A DNA stretch of 64,000 nt from Sinomicrobium kalidii (GTDB lineage: Bacteria > Bacteroidota > Bacteroidia > Flavobacteriales > Flavobacteriaceae): positions 3,021,001-3,085,000 of the forward strand of contig NZ_CP089211.1 in assembly GCF_021183825.1 (NCBI RefSeq), written 5' to 3'. Within the stretch, counting starts at the first letter, position 1; each line of letters begins with the position of its first letter. The position numbers and the translations under genes are program-made. This document shows positions 26,590 to 37,398 of this stretch, one piece after another. The notes beneath the pieces were generated by a model. That model was not told where the DNA came from. It ran no database searches and saw only the letters and a program-made list of their open reading frames with translations.

Positions 26590-29500
26590 TTAAAAGGTTA
26601 CTTTTATGGACATACCGTATCTCCTGGAACTGGGGCCGTTGAGGAATTCCAGTCCGAAACCGTTTCCTACACCGGTACCCACAGATTCCGTATCGAAATG
26701 GGTGCTTTTCGGGACACCGAAAGCCCTGTACCAGATATTCTGCCCGCTAAAGGTGATGCTCAATGTTCCGAAAGGCGTTTTTTTCAGCATTCTTTCGGGC
26801 AGTGAATAACCGATGGAAACTTCTCTCAGCCTTAATATGCTACCGTCATATACCTGTAACTCACTCGGACCGAATGCTATATTGCTGAAGTAGAAGTCCG
26901 AATTATTTACCTGGATGTCGTTGGGAGAACCGTCTTCTTTTACTCCCGGGAGTATAAAGGTGTCTTCCCGGTCTTCGGTATCTGTTACCAGTCCGCGACC
27001 GACCAGGGCAGAGACGGTATTGGTATATATGTCACCTCCGTGGCGGTATGCCCAGCTCATTCCGAGGGAAAAGTTTTTATACCGGAAATTGTTGTTAACG
27101 TTTAGTCGCCAGTCGGGATTGGGGTCGCCTATTTCGAAGAGTCCGGCTTCCTCTACATACATACCTCCGCTGTCTACTACGAGGTTGTCATTATCATCCC
27201 GTAGCACCCTGCTTCCCATGATAATGCCATACGGTCTTCCTTCGACTGCAAAGTTACCCAGGTCTGAAGTTCCTACGGTGATATTACTGTTTTCGGTGAT
27301 CCTGATGTTGTCTGTGTCGTTCCCCAGGTCGTTAACCGTGGTTTCATCTGCGGTAAAGTTTCCGGAGATCATCCAGTTAAAACCTTCGCCTTCGTTCCGG
27401 AACACGGTATAGGAGAGGTCTGCTTCTATTCCTTTTACCTGAACTTCCCCGATATTGGTGAAGGTAGAGGTATATCCGGATGCCGGGTCAAGCGGCCTGC
27501 TGGTAATGAGGTCCGTTGTGGTTTTCTGATAAATGGAAACATCCAGCCCGATCCTGTTTTGAATGAACCTGGATTCGATTCCGAGTTCTATTTCAGAAAT
27601 CCTCTCCGGTTTTAAACTGGTATTTCCCAGTCCGTTGGCCACGGTATTGGAAGTGACAAGGGTACCGTCTATAATGTATTCCCGTGTGTTGAGGTCAAGA
27701 CCGGAGAATATGGGGTAATCTCCGGCAAAACCTGCCGAGGTCCCGTAACCGGCCCTTAACTTCAGGAAATTGAGTCCGTTTTGGCTGCTCCATCCTTCGA
27801 ATGCCGTAGTAGGTATAAAGGAAGCACTGGCACTGGGGTAGAAGATGCTGCGATTGTCGGTGGCAAAATTGGATACCCAATCATTCCGGCCGGCAAGGGT
27901 AAGGTAGGCAAAACTTTTGTACCCGAATTCCGCTTGTCCGTAGAAGGCCACGATATTCTGTTCCGAGTCGAATTGTATGGGGGTTTGTGATTCGAAATTG
28001 TAATGTCTGAATATATTAAATACTTTTTGCTGGTCGCTTTGCACCCCTTGCCTCGAAAATTCCGTTCTTCTTGCATTGGCCCCTGCGTTGAAGGAAATGT
28101 CGAGGTCTTCGGTGAGGAGATAACTGCCATTCAGCTGAAAGGTATGATCCCATGTGGTATTCTTATTGTCGTATGTGGTATAACGGCCCAGTAACGGCCC
28201 TTCGGCACCGCCCTTGTTCTGTCCGCTTTCGTTCCTTTCCGTAAAGAAATCGATGGTGGTCCTCCAGAAGACATTCAGATTGTCATTGATCTTATAGGTT
28301 ACGGTCCCGTTACCGAAAACCCTGTTGGTGTACTGATTTCCGAAAGCGTTGGCTGCGGTCCACCTGGGGTTCTGGATGTCGTTACCTCCCCTGTAGTAAA
28401 CGCTTCTGCCGTCTACGGGGCTTTGGTAAGGCATCCCCATGAGGTCTATACTTCGGGGGGTGAAGAACAAATGCCCGAAAACAGAAGAACTTTCACCAAA
28501 GGCCCCGTTCCCTACACTTGCTGCAACGGGCGGGGAGATGAAATCTGTCCGGGTATAGTTCAGGGTACCGTTTACAGTAAAATTATTGGATAATTCTACC
28601 TTTCCCCCGATACCGAATGTGTTTCTTTTAAGGGAGTTTCCGGGAGTAAAGCCCTGGTCGTCCAAATGACCGAAGTTGGCGTTGTACGCAATTTTTCCAT
28701 CTTCCGACTGGCCACCTACGTTTATAGAAGTATTCAATACGGTTCCCGTACGGAAGAAGTCGCGAACGCCGTCATAGGGTTGAAAGCGATAGGGGACACC
28801 GGCATATTCCGGGAAGTGTGAGGCTACAACTTCGTTGTTTTGCGTTGGGTGGTTTATAAGTGGTGTACCGTCATCGTCAAATCCCATAAAGGCACTTCCG
28901 AAATCGTCGGGGTTGGTACTGGAGAATGAAGGGCCCCAGTTGCTGAAGAACCACCCGAAAGCCTGATCGAAACCTCCCCCGTACTTGTTCTGATAATCCG
29001 GGAATGATGCAATTTCATTAAAAAAGACGGATTGATTTACCGTGATCTCAAATTTCTTGCTTCCGCCTCCGGCAGCACCGTTTTTGGTGGTGATAAGTAC
29101 AACACCGTTCCTCCCTGCCGTACCGTAAAGGTTGGCTGCTGCGAGCCCTTTGAGCACAGAGATGCTTTCGATACTGTTCGGGTCGAGATCTATAAAGCGG
29201 CTCGATCCGTTATTGCCGTCTACAAAATCGCCTTGTGAATTGGTCCCGGAATTGAACGGGATACCGTCCACGATAAAAAGGGGCTGATTCCCCCCTGTAA
29301 CGGAGGTGTACCCCCTGATGATCATATTGGTCCCGGAGCCCGACATCCCGTTGGCGGCATTGATCTGAACCCCGGAGGCCTGGCCGTTGAGTACCCGGCC
29401 TATGTCGCCTTCGGCCTTTTGTTCGAGGTTTTCAGATCCCACCGTGCTTACGGCATATCCCAGTGCTTTTTTCTCTCTTTTGATCCCCTGGGAAGTAACT

Positions 29501-29817
29501 ACCACTTCTTCGAGGGCCTGGGCACTCTCGGTCATCTGAACGTTTATGGTGTTTTTTTCTCCAACTGCACGTTCTTCGTCCTGCTGGCCGATGTAAGTGA
29601 ACAGGAGGGCCTGGCCCGGACTGGCATTAATGGTGTAATTACCGTCAAAATCGGTCTGAGTACCACTGGTGGTTCCTTTGACCAGGATATTTACCCCGGG
29701 AAGGGGCATACCGTACTGGTCGGTAACCGTACCCGAAATTGTTTTTTCCTGTGCATGGGACAGGTGCACAGCTAGCGCCAGTAACAGCGCTAGGGAAATG
29801 CTGAACTTTGTCTTCAT
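26590..29817 (-). CDS. susC: SusC/RagA-family TonB-linked outer-membrane transporter 1
   Basis: This 1075-aa protein is read from ATG 29817 (MKTKFSISLALLLALAVHLS). It has a signal peptide, the carboxypeptidase-like domain (ISGTVTDQYGMPLPGVNILV), a plug domain with the SusC motif (GRNGVVLITTKNGAAG), and a 22-strand-type barrel ending in the C-terminal aromatic (SIKVTF). It forms the TonB-powered channel partnered by SusD1. It resembles susC2 at 33823, and the two operons are probably distant duplicates with different barrels. Confidence 0.95.
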   Translation of the reverse strand: MKTKFSISLALLLALAVHLSHAQEKTISGTVTDQYGMPLPGVNILVKGTTSGTQTDFDGNYTINASPGQALLFTYIGQQDEERAVGEKNTINVQMTESAQALEEVVVTSQGIKREKKALGYAVSTVGSENLEQKAEGDIGRVLNGQASGVQINAANGMSGSGTNMIIRGYTSVTGGNQPLFIVDGIPFNSGTNSQGDFVDGNNGSSRFIDLDPNSIESISVLKGLAAANLYGTAGRNGVVLITTKNGAAGGGSKKFEITVNQSVFFNEIASFPDYQNKYGGGFDQAFGWFFSNWGPSFSSTNPDDFGSAFMGFDDDGTPLINHPTQNNEVVASHFPEYAGVPYRFQPYDGVRDFFRTGTVLNTSINVGGQSEDGKIAYNANFGHLDDQGFTPGNSLKRNTFGIGGKVELSNNFTVNGTLNYTRTDFISPPVAASVGNGAFGESSSVFGHLFFTPRSIDLMGMPYQSPVDGRSVYYRGGNDIQNPRWTAANAFGNQYTNRVFGNGTVTYKINDNLNVFWRTTIDFFTERNESGQNKGGAEGPLLGRYTTYDNKNTTWDHTFQLNGSYLLTEDLDISFNAGANARRTEFSRQGVQSDQQKVFNIFRHYNFESQTPIQFDSEQNIVAFYGQAEFGYKSFAYLTLAGRNDWVSNFATDNRSIFYPSASASFIPTTAFEGWSSQNGLNFLKLRAGYGTSAGFAGDYPIFSGLDLNTREYIIDGTLVTSNTVANGLGNTSLKPERISEIELGIESRFIQNRIGLDVSIYQKTTTDLITSRPLDPASGYTSTFTNIGEVQVKGIEADLSYTVFRNEGEGFNWMISGNFTADETTVNDLGNDTDNIRITENSNITVGTSDLGNFAVEGRPYGIIMGSRVLRDDNDNLVVDSGGMYVEEAGLFEIGDPNPDWRLNVNNNFRYKNFSLGMSWAYRHGGDIYTNTVSALVGRGLVTDTEDREDTFILPGVKEDGSPNDIQVNNSDFYFSNIAFGPSELQVYDGSILRLREVSIGYSLPERMLKKTPFGTLSITFSGQNIWYRAFGVPKSTHFDTESVGTGVGNGFGLEFLNGPSSRRYGMSIKVTF

Positions 29818-30025
29818 ATTTACTAGATTATTTGAGTTAGTCAGTAATAAAAGTCCTAAAATCAAACAACATGTGCAAATAATATGTTAATTTAACTTAA
29901 ATTATCATATTATTTATATACATGTTAAATAGAGGTAAGAAAAATTATAAGTTAGGTAAATAAGGGAGGGGGTTACTGGTGATATATGATTTTTGCTGTA
30001 AGAGAAATACGTGTATTTTGTGGAA

Positions 30026-30056
30026 TAAAAAAGAGGTTGTCTAAAAAGACAACCTC
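30026..30056 (-). terminator. Rho-independent terminator of the second SusCD operon
   Basis: GAGGTTGTCT (30033) and AGACAACCTC (30047) form a 10-bp stem. On the minus strand it is followed by a T run (plus-strand AAAAAA at 30027-30032). It lies 33 bp past the end of the lipoprotein at 30089. The rest of 29818-30025 is the AT-rich leader of susC1 with nothing else recognised. Confidence 0.85.
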
Positions 30057-30088
30057 TCCAAGCTAAAATCAAGTATATGTAATAACAA

Positions 30089-31384
30089 TTATTGCTCCAA
30101 AGTTAAAGTGGCTTCAAAATAATTGGTTTCCATATATCCGTTGTCAAACATCCACTGGTTGGGGGAGAATCCATCCTGATCGAGATAGTATTGGATAGTC
30201 AGGGTGGGAACTTCTCCGCTGTCGTCATATGTTCCGGAGCCTGATACTGTGTAATCATACAGGACTCCTTCGTATAAGGTTGTGAATATATACTGGGATT
30301 CTATGGTAACTTCACCAGTGGCTTCGTCGAGTGTGTAATACACGGTTCCTTCTTCCTGTATTTCTTCTCCCCAGGTGGTTTGCATCCACTCACTGTTCAG
30401 GCCGTATATCAGCATTCCGTTACAATCTACTGTGGTTCTCACTGTACTTTCGTAGCCTTCCGGGTTAAAGGCGTCAACGACATCTGTTCCTGTCCAGCTG
30501 AACGTCTGGGAATCGAAATTATTGAATTCGACATTTTCAAAAGTATACGTTTCTCCCGATTTGGTTACTTTGGCCATAATGAAATAATTGGCTTTACATG
30601 CGTAAGCAGTATTAATCGCGTTATCGTATGTAAATATTTGCTCATTGATAATGCCAACCTGGTCGAACTGAAGTGTTAAATTTAAATCTGATGCTATGTG
30701 TGCGTTTCCTTCATGTATATCTGTCACCACATAATATTCCCCGTCCGGGGTGTCCGCTGTTAAAACATGGGTCTCAAACGCTGTTTCGTTAGTACTATCA
30801 ATAACAGCTGTGTAGGGAACGTCGGTCAATAATAGCCTTAAATCTCCCAGATCAGTAGGGGCTATCTCATTGCCTTCATGATCCGTGACTGTACCGGAAG
30901 CTTCCCATGAAAGAGCGATAGCCAGATCGCCCGAAGTAAGGTTCCGGATATTAAATGTTACCATTTTGGAATTAATGGCCTGAACATTGGATTCGGTTCC
31001 TGTGGCTATTTTAATGACAGCCGTTTCTGTTTCTTCGGACAATTCATCCGAATGAATGGCAATTTCATCCGAAGCTGAAGTCGTCCCTGCGGGAATACGT
31101 ACCTGATGCGGAAAGGAAAAATCCTCACCGTCTGTTGCTGTGCCTTCCGTCTGTTCCAGGTTTACTACAACGTCAACGATCTGTGGCTCACTTATAGATA
31201 CAGTAAATGCGTAAGTAGTTTCCGTTTCAATCAAAGTCTGGTTGTCATTAAACTCCAGGGCAACTTCAAGGGAAGGAGCTGAAGCTGTCAAAGTGCTGTC
31301 TCCCGTATGGTCATCATCGCTACAGGCTGTTATCAGGATGAGTAAGCACCAGGCCCATGTCAAATTATATATATAGCTTTTCAT
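30089..31384 (-). CDS. Calx-beta-like surface lipoprotein
   Basis: This 431-aa protein has a lipoprotein signal (Cys21 in LITACSDDD). An N-terminal beta domain resembles Calx-beta repeats (about 45-150, VEQTEGTATDGEDFSF-like with IPAGTTSASDEIAI). A large C-terminal beta region is rich in Thr/Tyr (SQYIFTTLYEGVLYDYTVSG). It is the last gene of the second SusCD operon and is probably exposed at the cell surface, where it would bind or present the substrate. Confidence 0.78.
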   Translation of the reverse strand: MKSYIYNLTWAWCLLILITACSDDDHTGDSTLTASAPSLEVALEFNDNQTLIETETTYAFTVSISEPQIVDVVVNLEQTEGTATDGEDFSFPHQVRIPAGTTSASDEIAIHSDELSEETETAVIKIATGTESNVQAINSKMVTFNIRNLTSGDLAIALSWEASGTVTDHEGNEIAPTDLGDLRLLLTDVPYTAVIDSTNETAFETHVLTADTPDGEYYVVTDIHEGNAHIASDLNLTLQFDQVGIINEQIFTYDNAINTAYACKANYFIMAKVTKSGETYTFENVEFNNFDSQTFSWTGTDVVDAFNPEGYESTVRTTVDCNGMLIYGLNSEWMQTTWGEEIQEEGTVYYTLDEATGEVTIESQYIFTTLYEGVLYDYTVSGSGTYDDSGEVPTLTIQYYLDQDGFSPNQWMFDNGYMETNYFEATLTLEQ

Positions 31385-31405
31385 GTTGTTTTCTTGTTTT
31401 TCAAG

Positions 31406-32335
31406 TTAATCGACTATTTTTTCCAATACCTGATAGAATTCCCTGGAATTACCGGCGGCATTATCCGTTAGATATCCAAAGCTCATGTACAGCTTGTCTG
31501 CACCGTTTATATCATCCCGCTCTACGTAATTTGTTTCGGAACCACAGGGGACATTGGTCATTTCTCCGGCATGAGACTGACAAGTAATGAAGGGTTGTCC
31601 GTTACCCATTTGATCTTCCCCGGATGGTGTTTTTTCCGGATAGGTTATCTTGTCGTTTTCATCGATTTGGAAGTACCACTCATTACCTTCAAATGCACCG
31701 AAATACTCAACGACCCGATATGTCGTGGCATCTACAGATTCGATCAGGGTCTCTGCGGGCCAGTCGGAGGCCGTATAAGTTAAAACACCTATTCTGTAAT
31801 ATTCGGCATTCAGGGTTCTGTATAAGCCTGCAAAACGAGTGCCTACGGAAACTTTTGTAGTGGTGGAATTAACATTCATATGTCCTTCGGATGTAGTGGA
31901 GATGTATTTTAGGGTCCAGAAGTCTCCGATATTCAAATCACTGTCACTTTCAGGCAGCGGATTGTCATTAACCGTTAACCCTTCCCGGAGGTCTTCATAT
32001 TTGAAAGAGAAGGAGAAAGATGGTTTTTCCCCGGCTGTTGTGTTGTCTATGGAAAGGGTTTCAAATAATACCTCATTACTTGTGTTGCCTGTGGCGGCAT
32101 CAGTAAAGCTTTTGTATACCTCGATGGAGGTCGTTTGTTGTCTGCTTTGGAAGACGGTGCCTGAAGCGGTATAGGTGCCGTCATTTCCGACGACATAACC
32201 GATGCTCGCATTATTAAGGGAGAGCAGGCCGCCTTTAATGGCATTGCCGGTTAATTCGTCGTTATCGTCATCTATGCATGATACCGTGATGGATAGAGAC
32301 AATAATGCATATATTAAGAATTTTATTTTTTTCAT
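31406..32335 (-). CDS. SusCD-associated surface lipoprotein 2
   Basis: This 309-aa lipoprotein (Cys20 in ITVSCIDDDNDE) has the acidic stretch after the cysteine that directs Bacteroidota lipoproteins to the surface. The mature domain looks beta-rich, with no named motif. It lies 21 bp after susD2 and 21 bp before the Calx-beta-like lipoprotein, in one operon. Confidence 0.78.
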   Translation of the reverse strand: MKKIKFLIYALLSLSITVSCIDDDNDELTGNAIKGGLLSLNNASIGYVVGNDGTYTASGTVFQSRQQTTSIEVYKSFTDAATGNTSNEVLFETLSIDNTTAGEKPSFSFSFKYEDLREGLTVNDNPLPESDSDLNIGDFWTLKYISTTSEGHMNVNSTTTKVSVGTRFAGLYRTLNAEYYRIGVLTYTASDWPAETLIESVDATTYRVVEYFGAFEGNEWYFQIDENDKITYPEKTPSGEDQMGNGQPFITCQSHAGEMTNVPCGSETNYVERDDINGADKLYMSFGYLTDNAAGNSREFYQVLEKIVD

Positions 32336-32356
32336 CTTGTAACGTTTTAAGTTTAA

Positions 32357-33802
32357 TTATTGCCAGAATAAAGGTGATGTTAATTCGTCACCTCCAAGCC
32401 TTTGTGCTCCACTATCGTAATTGTCCTTGTTTAAAGAGACTTCTGTGGTTGGATAGTAATAGCGGGAAGGTATTTGGTTTATGGCTGCTTCTGCGGCAGG
32501 TTCTAATGCAGGGATTTTTGTTCTTCTCCATTCTGTCCACGCTTCAAATCCCTGATCGAACAATGCCAGCCATAATTGCTGGCCTATTTTTTCCCTTGCG
32601 TCAGCTTGTGTAGTAAATCCAATGCCCGGTTGAGCCAGGTATGTTGACGCGCTCAGACCGTTGAATTCAAAACTTGCCTGGATCCCTTCGTTATAATAAA
32701 CCAGTGCCTGAGCTGTGCCTCCGGAAATATATCCTTCATTTGCTGCCTCTGCTTTTAAAAAGCTCAATTGAGCATAGGACATTATGGTACCTGGTAATTC
32801 GGGGTTTAAGTAGAATTCTCCTAAACCTGAAATATTGGCGTAGGTATAGCCCAGGGCTTCATTGGGCAGTGTAGTCTGGTTGCCATATCCTGCCGGTTTC
32901 CCCATGATGTCACCATCTGCATTAGGGGCAGCGTAAACTTCGAGCCTCGGGTCATTTAAGGATTCCATCATTTCTACTAAAGCGGAATTTACTTTATACT
33001 CGGGTCTTGCTCCAAAGTCTATCAATTCGTAGATAGGGTTTGCGTCTGGTTGATTGGGTAAGTAACTCACCTGGGCATTATCTGCATTAGAAGTGAACAT
33101 TTGTCCACCGTTGATTAATGCCTGTAACTCGGCGCTCACATCTCTTGTAGAAGAAATTCTCATCAGGGCTCTGAACTTTAGTGAGTTGGCCAGTTTTTTC
33201 CATTTGGTGATATCTCCCCCGTAATATAAATCTGAAGAAGCTACTACTTCGCCACCTCCTGTAGAAAGCATGTTTGCTGCCTGGGTGTACATGTCAATGA
33301 CGCCTTCATATACTGTAGCTTCGTTGTCGTAAACGGGTTTTAATATATTGGGATCCATAGCCTCTGTGAAAGGGATGGGGCCGTACAGCTCTGTTAAAAA
33401 CTGAAAACCGGATGCCTGTATAATTAGGGAAATGGCCTGTAGATTGGCATTCCCTTCTGCTTCCGCCAGGGAGTACATGGCATTGGCTTCAGATATTACA
33501 TCAGAATACATGGTGTCCCAAATGTTGTCTATAACTCCTCTTCTTGGAACGTATCTTTCTTCGTCGTTGTATTGAACTTTGGTCCATGTCTGGGCCCAAA
33601 CGGCACCCATATCGCCTCCGGCGCCACCCAACACTCCGTATAATACATTGGAATAAATTCTTTGTGATCCGCCCAATAATAAGTGTGCCGGTAGTGCTAC
33701 AGGGTTATTGGGATCTGTGTTTAGCTCTTCAAAATCTTTATCACAGCCTGTGATCATGATAAGGCTAAACAATACATATAGTATTTTTTTCATTTTTTTC
33801 AT
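32357..33802 (-). CDS. susD: SusD/RagB-family nutrient-binding lipoprotein 2
   Basis: This 481-aa protein belongs to the SusD-like branch with a lipoprotein Cys20 (MITGCDKDFEELNTDPNNPV). Marks are the NTDPNNPV opening, the KKLANSLKFRALMRIS segment and the terminal FQAWTEWRRTKIP-type region (QGFEAWTEWRRTKIPALEPA). This is the SusD-like_2-type group rather than the classical one. It starts 20 bp after susC2. The substrate is unknown. Confidence 0.92.
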   Translation of the reverse strand: MKKMKKILYVLFSLIMITGCDKDFEELNTDPNNPVALPAHLLLGGSQRIYSNVLYGVLGGAGGDMGAVWAQTWTKVQYNDEERYVPRRGVIDNIWDTMYSDVISEANAMYSLAEAEGNANLQAISLIIQASGFQFLTELYGPIPFTEAMDPNILKPVYDNEATVYEGVIDMYTQAANMLSTGGGEVVASSDLYYGGDITKWKKLANSLKFRALMRISSTRDVSAELQALINGGQMFTSNADNAQVSYLPNQPDANPIYELIDFGARPEYKVNSALVEMMESLNDPRLEVYAAPNADGDIMGKPAGYGNQTTLPNEALGYTYANISGLGEFYLNPELPGTIMSYAQLSFLKAEAANEGYISGGTAQALVYYNEGIQASFEFNGLSASTYLAQPGIGFTTQADAREKIGQQLWLALFDQGFEAWTEWRRTKIPALEPAAEAAINQIPSRYYYPTTEVSLNKDNYDSGAQRLGGDELTSPLFWQ

Positions 33803-33822
33803 GATATATATTTTTAACCTAT

Positions 33823-36800
33823 TCAGAATTTTAAGTTTATGTTAAAGCCTATATTTCTGGAAGACGGATATTGACCGAACTCCTGGCCCTGTTCGCCGTT
33901 GGCGCTACTAAAACCTGTTTCAGGGTCTATGTGAGGCGCTTTTTTATATAATATAGCCAGGTTTCTGCCTACAACTGAAAACTTAAGAGATTGAATAGGA
34001 GTGTTTTCTAATAGTCTTGAAGGTATAGAATAACCAAGGGTAACCTGTCTGAGTTTTACATACGATGCATCAAATATGGCACTGGACTCAATGGAGTTGC
34101 TATAAGACGCCTGGTTAAAAGATTTTGCAGGAACAACCACATTATTGGGGACATAGCCTCCGTTGCCGTCAGACATTACTCCTTCTCCTACGAGGCCCCC
34201 CTCTCTTCCTATTAGGGTTTCTTCCAGAGTACCGGCGTATCTGCCCCATGCATATGTCATACTGTGGATATCGCCTCCGATTTTTGCGTCTATGAGGGTG
34301 GAGAAATCGAAATTTTTATATCTGATAGAGAAATTGGCGCCTCCTGTCCAGTCCGGAGCTATATCTCCCAGAACTTGAGGAGTCTGATTGATTAAAGGCA
34401 GACCGTTTTGGTAAATCACCTGGCCGTCATCTGTCCTTTCAAAGTCGCGCCCCACAAGAGCACCGTATGGCTGACCGGCCCTGGCTTCAAGAGTGACGCC
34501 CCACTGGCTTCCCAGGATATAACTGTCCAACTCACCTAATGAAGTAACCTGGTTGTCGTTTTTTGCCCAGTTGAGGTCTATGTCGAAATTGAAGTCTTCT
34601 GTCCGGACTACGGTTCCTCCGAGTTGTATTTCCACACCCTTGTTGCTCATGTCTGCAATATTGTCCCAGACATTTCTGTATCCGGTGGAAGAGGATACCT
34701 GGATGGGAACCAAAAGGTCTTCACTTTGTTGATCGTAATATGTTGCGCTCAGACGCAATCTGTTTTGGAAAAATTTAGCGTCGAGACCGACCTCGATACC
34801 GGTAACGGTTTCTGCTTTTAAATTGGGATTGTATTGTGTGTTGGGTAACTGTCCCTGATTACCAAAGCCTGTGTTATTGAGGCTAAAAGTGGGGTTGATG
34901 TTGTAAGGACCTAAAGCACCTGTGCTCCCCACTTTTGACCATCCGCCTCTTAATTTAAGGAAATTTATACGTTCTCCTAAATCAAATATGTCAGATAACA
35001 CAATGGAAGTGGAGACGGAAGGGTAAAAGAATGAGTTGTTCTTTTTTGGCAGAATACTTGCCCAGTCATTTCTACCGGTAAAATCGATAAAAAAGAAGTT
35101 CTTATAGGCTATTTGACCGTAACCGTATAAACTATTGATCTTTTGATTTCTTTTGGGGGTCTGCCCGCGGATACCAGGTTCCCTTAGTACTGCTACGGCC
35201 CCTGTTTGTAAATTTGAAATATCATATAAACCCGGTAACTCGAGAGCGGGAAGAGAGGCGTAAGTACTGGTGTATCGCCTGTTCATATGATTGCCTCCTA
35301 CATTGAATGAAAACAAAATATCCTCTGTGATCTCCTTTTCCATGCTGAGCAATACGCTGGCATTGATCTCTTCAAACCTTCGCTGTATTTCAGTATAAGT
35401 TCCGTCGGGAGCGTTGTTGCTTCCTTTGGCTTGTCGTCTGGTTTCCAGTTGAGAGTAAAAATCTGCTCCCAGCTTAGTACTTAGTGTTAGCCAGTCATTT
35501 AATTGATACGACAAATCGACATTTCCTACAATACGATCCTTTTCGAGGGTGTTTCTGTTGGTTTCCAATACCCAATACGGGTTGTTCTGGAAGTTGTGAT
35601 TCCAGTTGAGCGGAGTCCCTGCAGCAGGGGTGTGGTCCGGGGCCAGGGGAAAGTTTCTCCAATCTCTTAAATCAGAGAAGTTAACATTTCTGGCGGACCA
35701 GATAAATTGCTGGAAGGGGTTTTCATTGTTGTACCCGGTTATTGGCAGATTGTCACTATCTATATTGAAGTAATTGGCAGACAGGCTTGCTGTGAATCTT
35801 TCTCCCAGATCTAAAGTCCCGTTAAAGCCTATTGTTGTTTTTTTGAGTTCCGTAAAAGGAATCATTCCCTTTTCATCACTGTTACCGATGGATAATCTCA
35901 TTTTTCCCTTGGTGAGGGATAAATTATTGCTGATATTGACACCGGTATCCAGGAAGTCCCTTACGTTATCGGGATAAGAAACCCACGGAATGGGGTTTCC
36001 GTCATTAATTAATTGAGAATTCCATTGAATAAATTCAAGACCTACGTCCAATGGAGGCCCCCAGCTTTCGTCAACTCCGTCTCCAACGCCGCCGCTGGCA
36101 CCGTCAACATATTCAAAATAACTGGGATCTCCGCCCTGACCGTATGAATTCTGATAATCCGGTAAAATTAAAGGATTGGAGAAGGTGACATTTGTATTAA
36201 AAGAGACTTCGAATTTTTTGCCTTCACTACCTCTTCTGGTTGTAATAACGATAACGCCATTACCGGCTCTTAAGCCGTATAATGCGGCAGCATTGGGTCC
36301 TTTTAAAACGGATACCGATTCAATATCGTCGGGATTGATATCAGCGGCTCCGTTGGGTAAGTCAACACCACCTCCCGAACCGGCATTCCCGAAAGATCTG
36401 TTGTCAATAGGAACTCCGTCAACTACGTACAAGGGTTCGTTATTACCTGTTATTGATGAGTTTCCCCTGAGGACAATCCTCGATGAAGCGCCGACACTAC
36501 CTGAAGTTGAGGTTACCTGTACGCCTGCAACTTTACCGCTTATGGCGTTGGATATGTTGCTTTCCCGCGCTTCGGTCAACCCATCACCGGAAATGCCTTG
36601 TACAGCATAACCCAGGGCCTTTTCTTCTCTTCTGATACCAAGGGCTGTGACAACCACTTCTTCCAATGCCTGAGCATCTTCAGTCATTTGTGTGTTTATG
36701 GTGCTTTCTGCCCCGATTGTCTTTTCTACATCGGCCATGCCAATGTATGAATAGACGAGGATTTGACCTGCACTCGCCTGAATAGAATAATTCCCGTCAA

Positions 36801-36969
36801 AATCGGTTTGTGTCCCGACGGTAGTCCCTTTTACAAGGATGTTTACCCCGGGCAGCGGCAAGCCGTCCTGATCAGTCACCGTACCTGTGATTGTTTTTTC
36901 CTGTGCAAAAGAAAGATGCACAACAAACGCCAGTAGTAGCGTTAGTAGTCTACTAAACTTTGTTCTCAT
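33823..36969 (-). CDS. susC: SusC/RagA-family TonB-linked outer-membrane transporter 2
   Basis: This 1048-aa protein has a signal peptide, a carboxypeptidase-like domain (ITGTVTDQDGLPLPGVNILV), a plug with GLRAGNGVIVITTRRG, and a barrel ending in an aromatic residue (INLKF). It heads a four-gene operon with susD2 and two lipoproteins. The 429-bp region up to the divergent exporter gene at 37399 is AT-rich with no other feature recognised and should hold both promoters. Confidence 0.95.
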   Translation of the reverse strand: MRTKFSRLLTLLLAFVVHLSFAQEKTITGTVTDQDGLPLPGVNILVKGTTVGTQTDFDGNYSIQASAGQILVYSYIGMADVEKTIGAESTINTQMTEDAQALEEVVVTALGIRREEKALGYAVQGISGDGLTEARESNISNAISGKVAGVQVTSTSGSVGASSRIVLRGNSSITGNNEPLYVVDGVPIDNRSFGNAGSGGGVDLPNGAADINPDDIESVSVLKGPNAAALYGLRAGNGVIVITTRRGSEGKKFEVSFNTNVTFSNPLILPDYQNSYGQGGDPSYFEYVDGASGGVGDGVDESWGPPLDVGLEFIQWNSQLINDGNPIPWVSYPDNVRDFLDTGVNISNNLSLTKGKMRLSIGNSDEKGMIPFTELKKTTIGFNGTLDLGERFTASLSANYFNIDSDNLPITGYNNENPFQQFIWSARNVNFSDLRDWRNFPLAPDHTPAAGTPLNWNHNFQNNPYWVLETNRNTLEKDRIVGNVDLSYQLNDWLTLSTKLGADFYSQLETRRQAKGSNNAPDGTYTEIQRRFEEINASVLLSMEKEITEDILFSFNVGGNHMNRRYTSTYASLPALELPGLYDISNLQTGAVAVLREPGIRGQTPKRNQKINSLYGYGQIAYKNFFFIDFTGRNDWASILPKKNNSFFYPSVSTSIVLSDIFDLGERINFLKLRGGWSKVGSTGALGPYNINPTFSLNNTGFGNQGQLPNTQYNPNLKAETVTGIEVGLDAKFFQNRLRLSATYYDQQSEDLLVPIQVSSSTGYRNVWDNIADMSNKGVEIQLGGTVVRTEDFNFDIDLNWAKNDNQVTSLGELDSYILGSQWGVTLEARAGQPYGALVGRDFERTDDGQVIYQNGLPLINQTPQVLGDIAPDWTGGANFSIRYKNFDFSTLIDAKIGGDIHSMTYAWGRYAGTLEETLIGREGGLVGEGVMSDGNGGYVPNNVVVPAKSFNQASYSNSIESSAIFDASYVKLRQVTLGYSIPSRLLENTPIQSLKFSVVGRNLAILYKKAPHIDPETGFSSANGEQGQEFGQYPSSRNIGFNINLKF

Positions 36970-37398
36970 TTTTGAATTATTTGAATTAGCTATCGTAAAT
37001 ATCTTAAAAGAATGTTAAAAACACAAAGATTTAATCTTAATTGTTTTAAATTTTAACTTTATTAGGTTAATTTAATAAAAATACTACGTTAAAATTAAGT
37101 TAATAAATTTTGTTTAGTAATTTTCATTAACATTGTTTTGAGCGTTATTTCATCAATATTTTAAGGTGTTATCTTATTTTGTTGACGGGGAGAAGTGAAT
37201 CCTCTATGTTCTCTTCCGGGTTCTGTAGTTTTGACCGCTATCCTCCGGTGCAATTTTTTATATCTTTTTTAGGCTTGTGTCGCGACAGACCGATTTTGTA
37301 AATAAGGCGGCTTCGTACTTCTAACTTTTTTTCTATTTTAGTGAGCTGAACAAAATTCCTTGCCCGATGAGAGGAGTTCTACTTACTAAAACCTATTT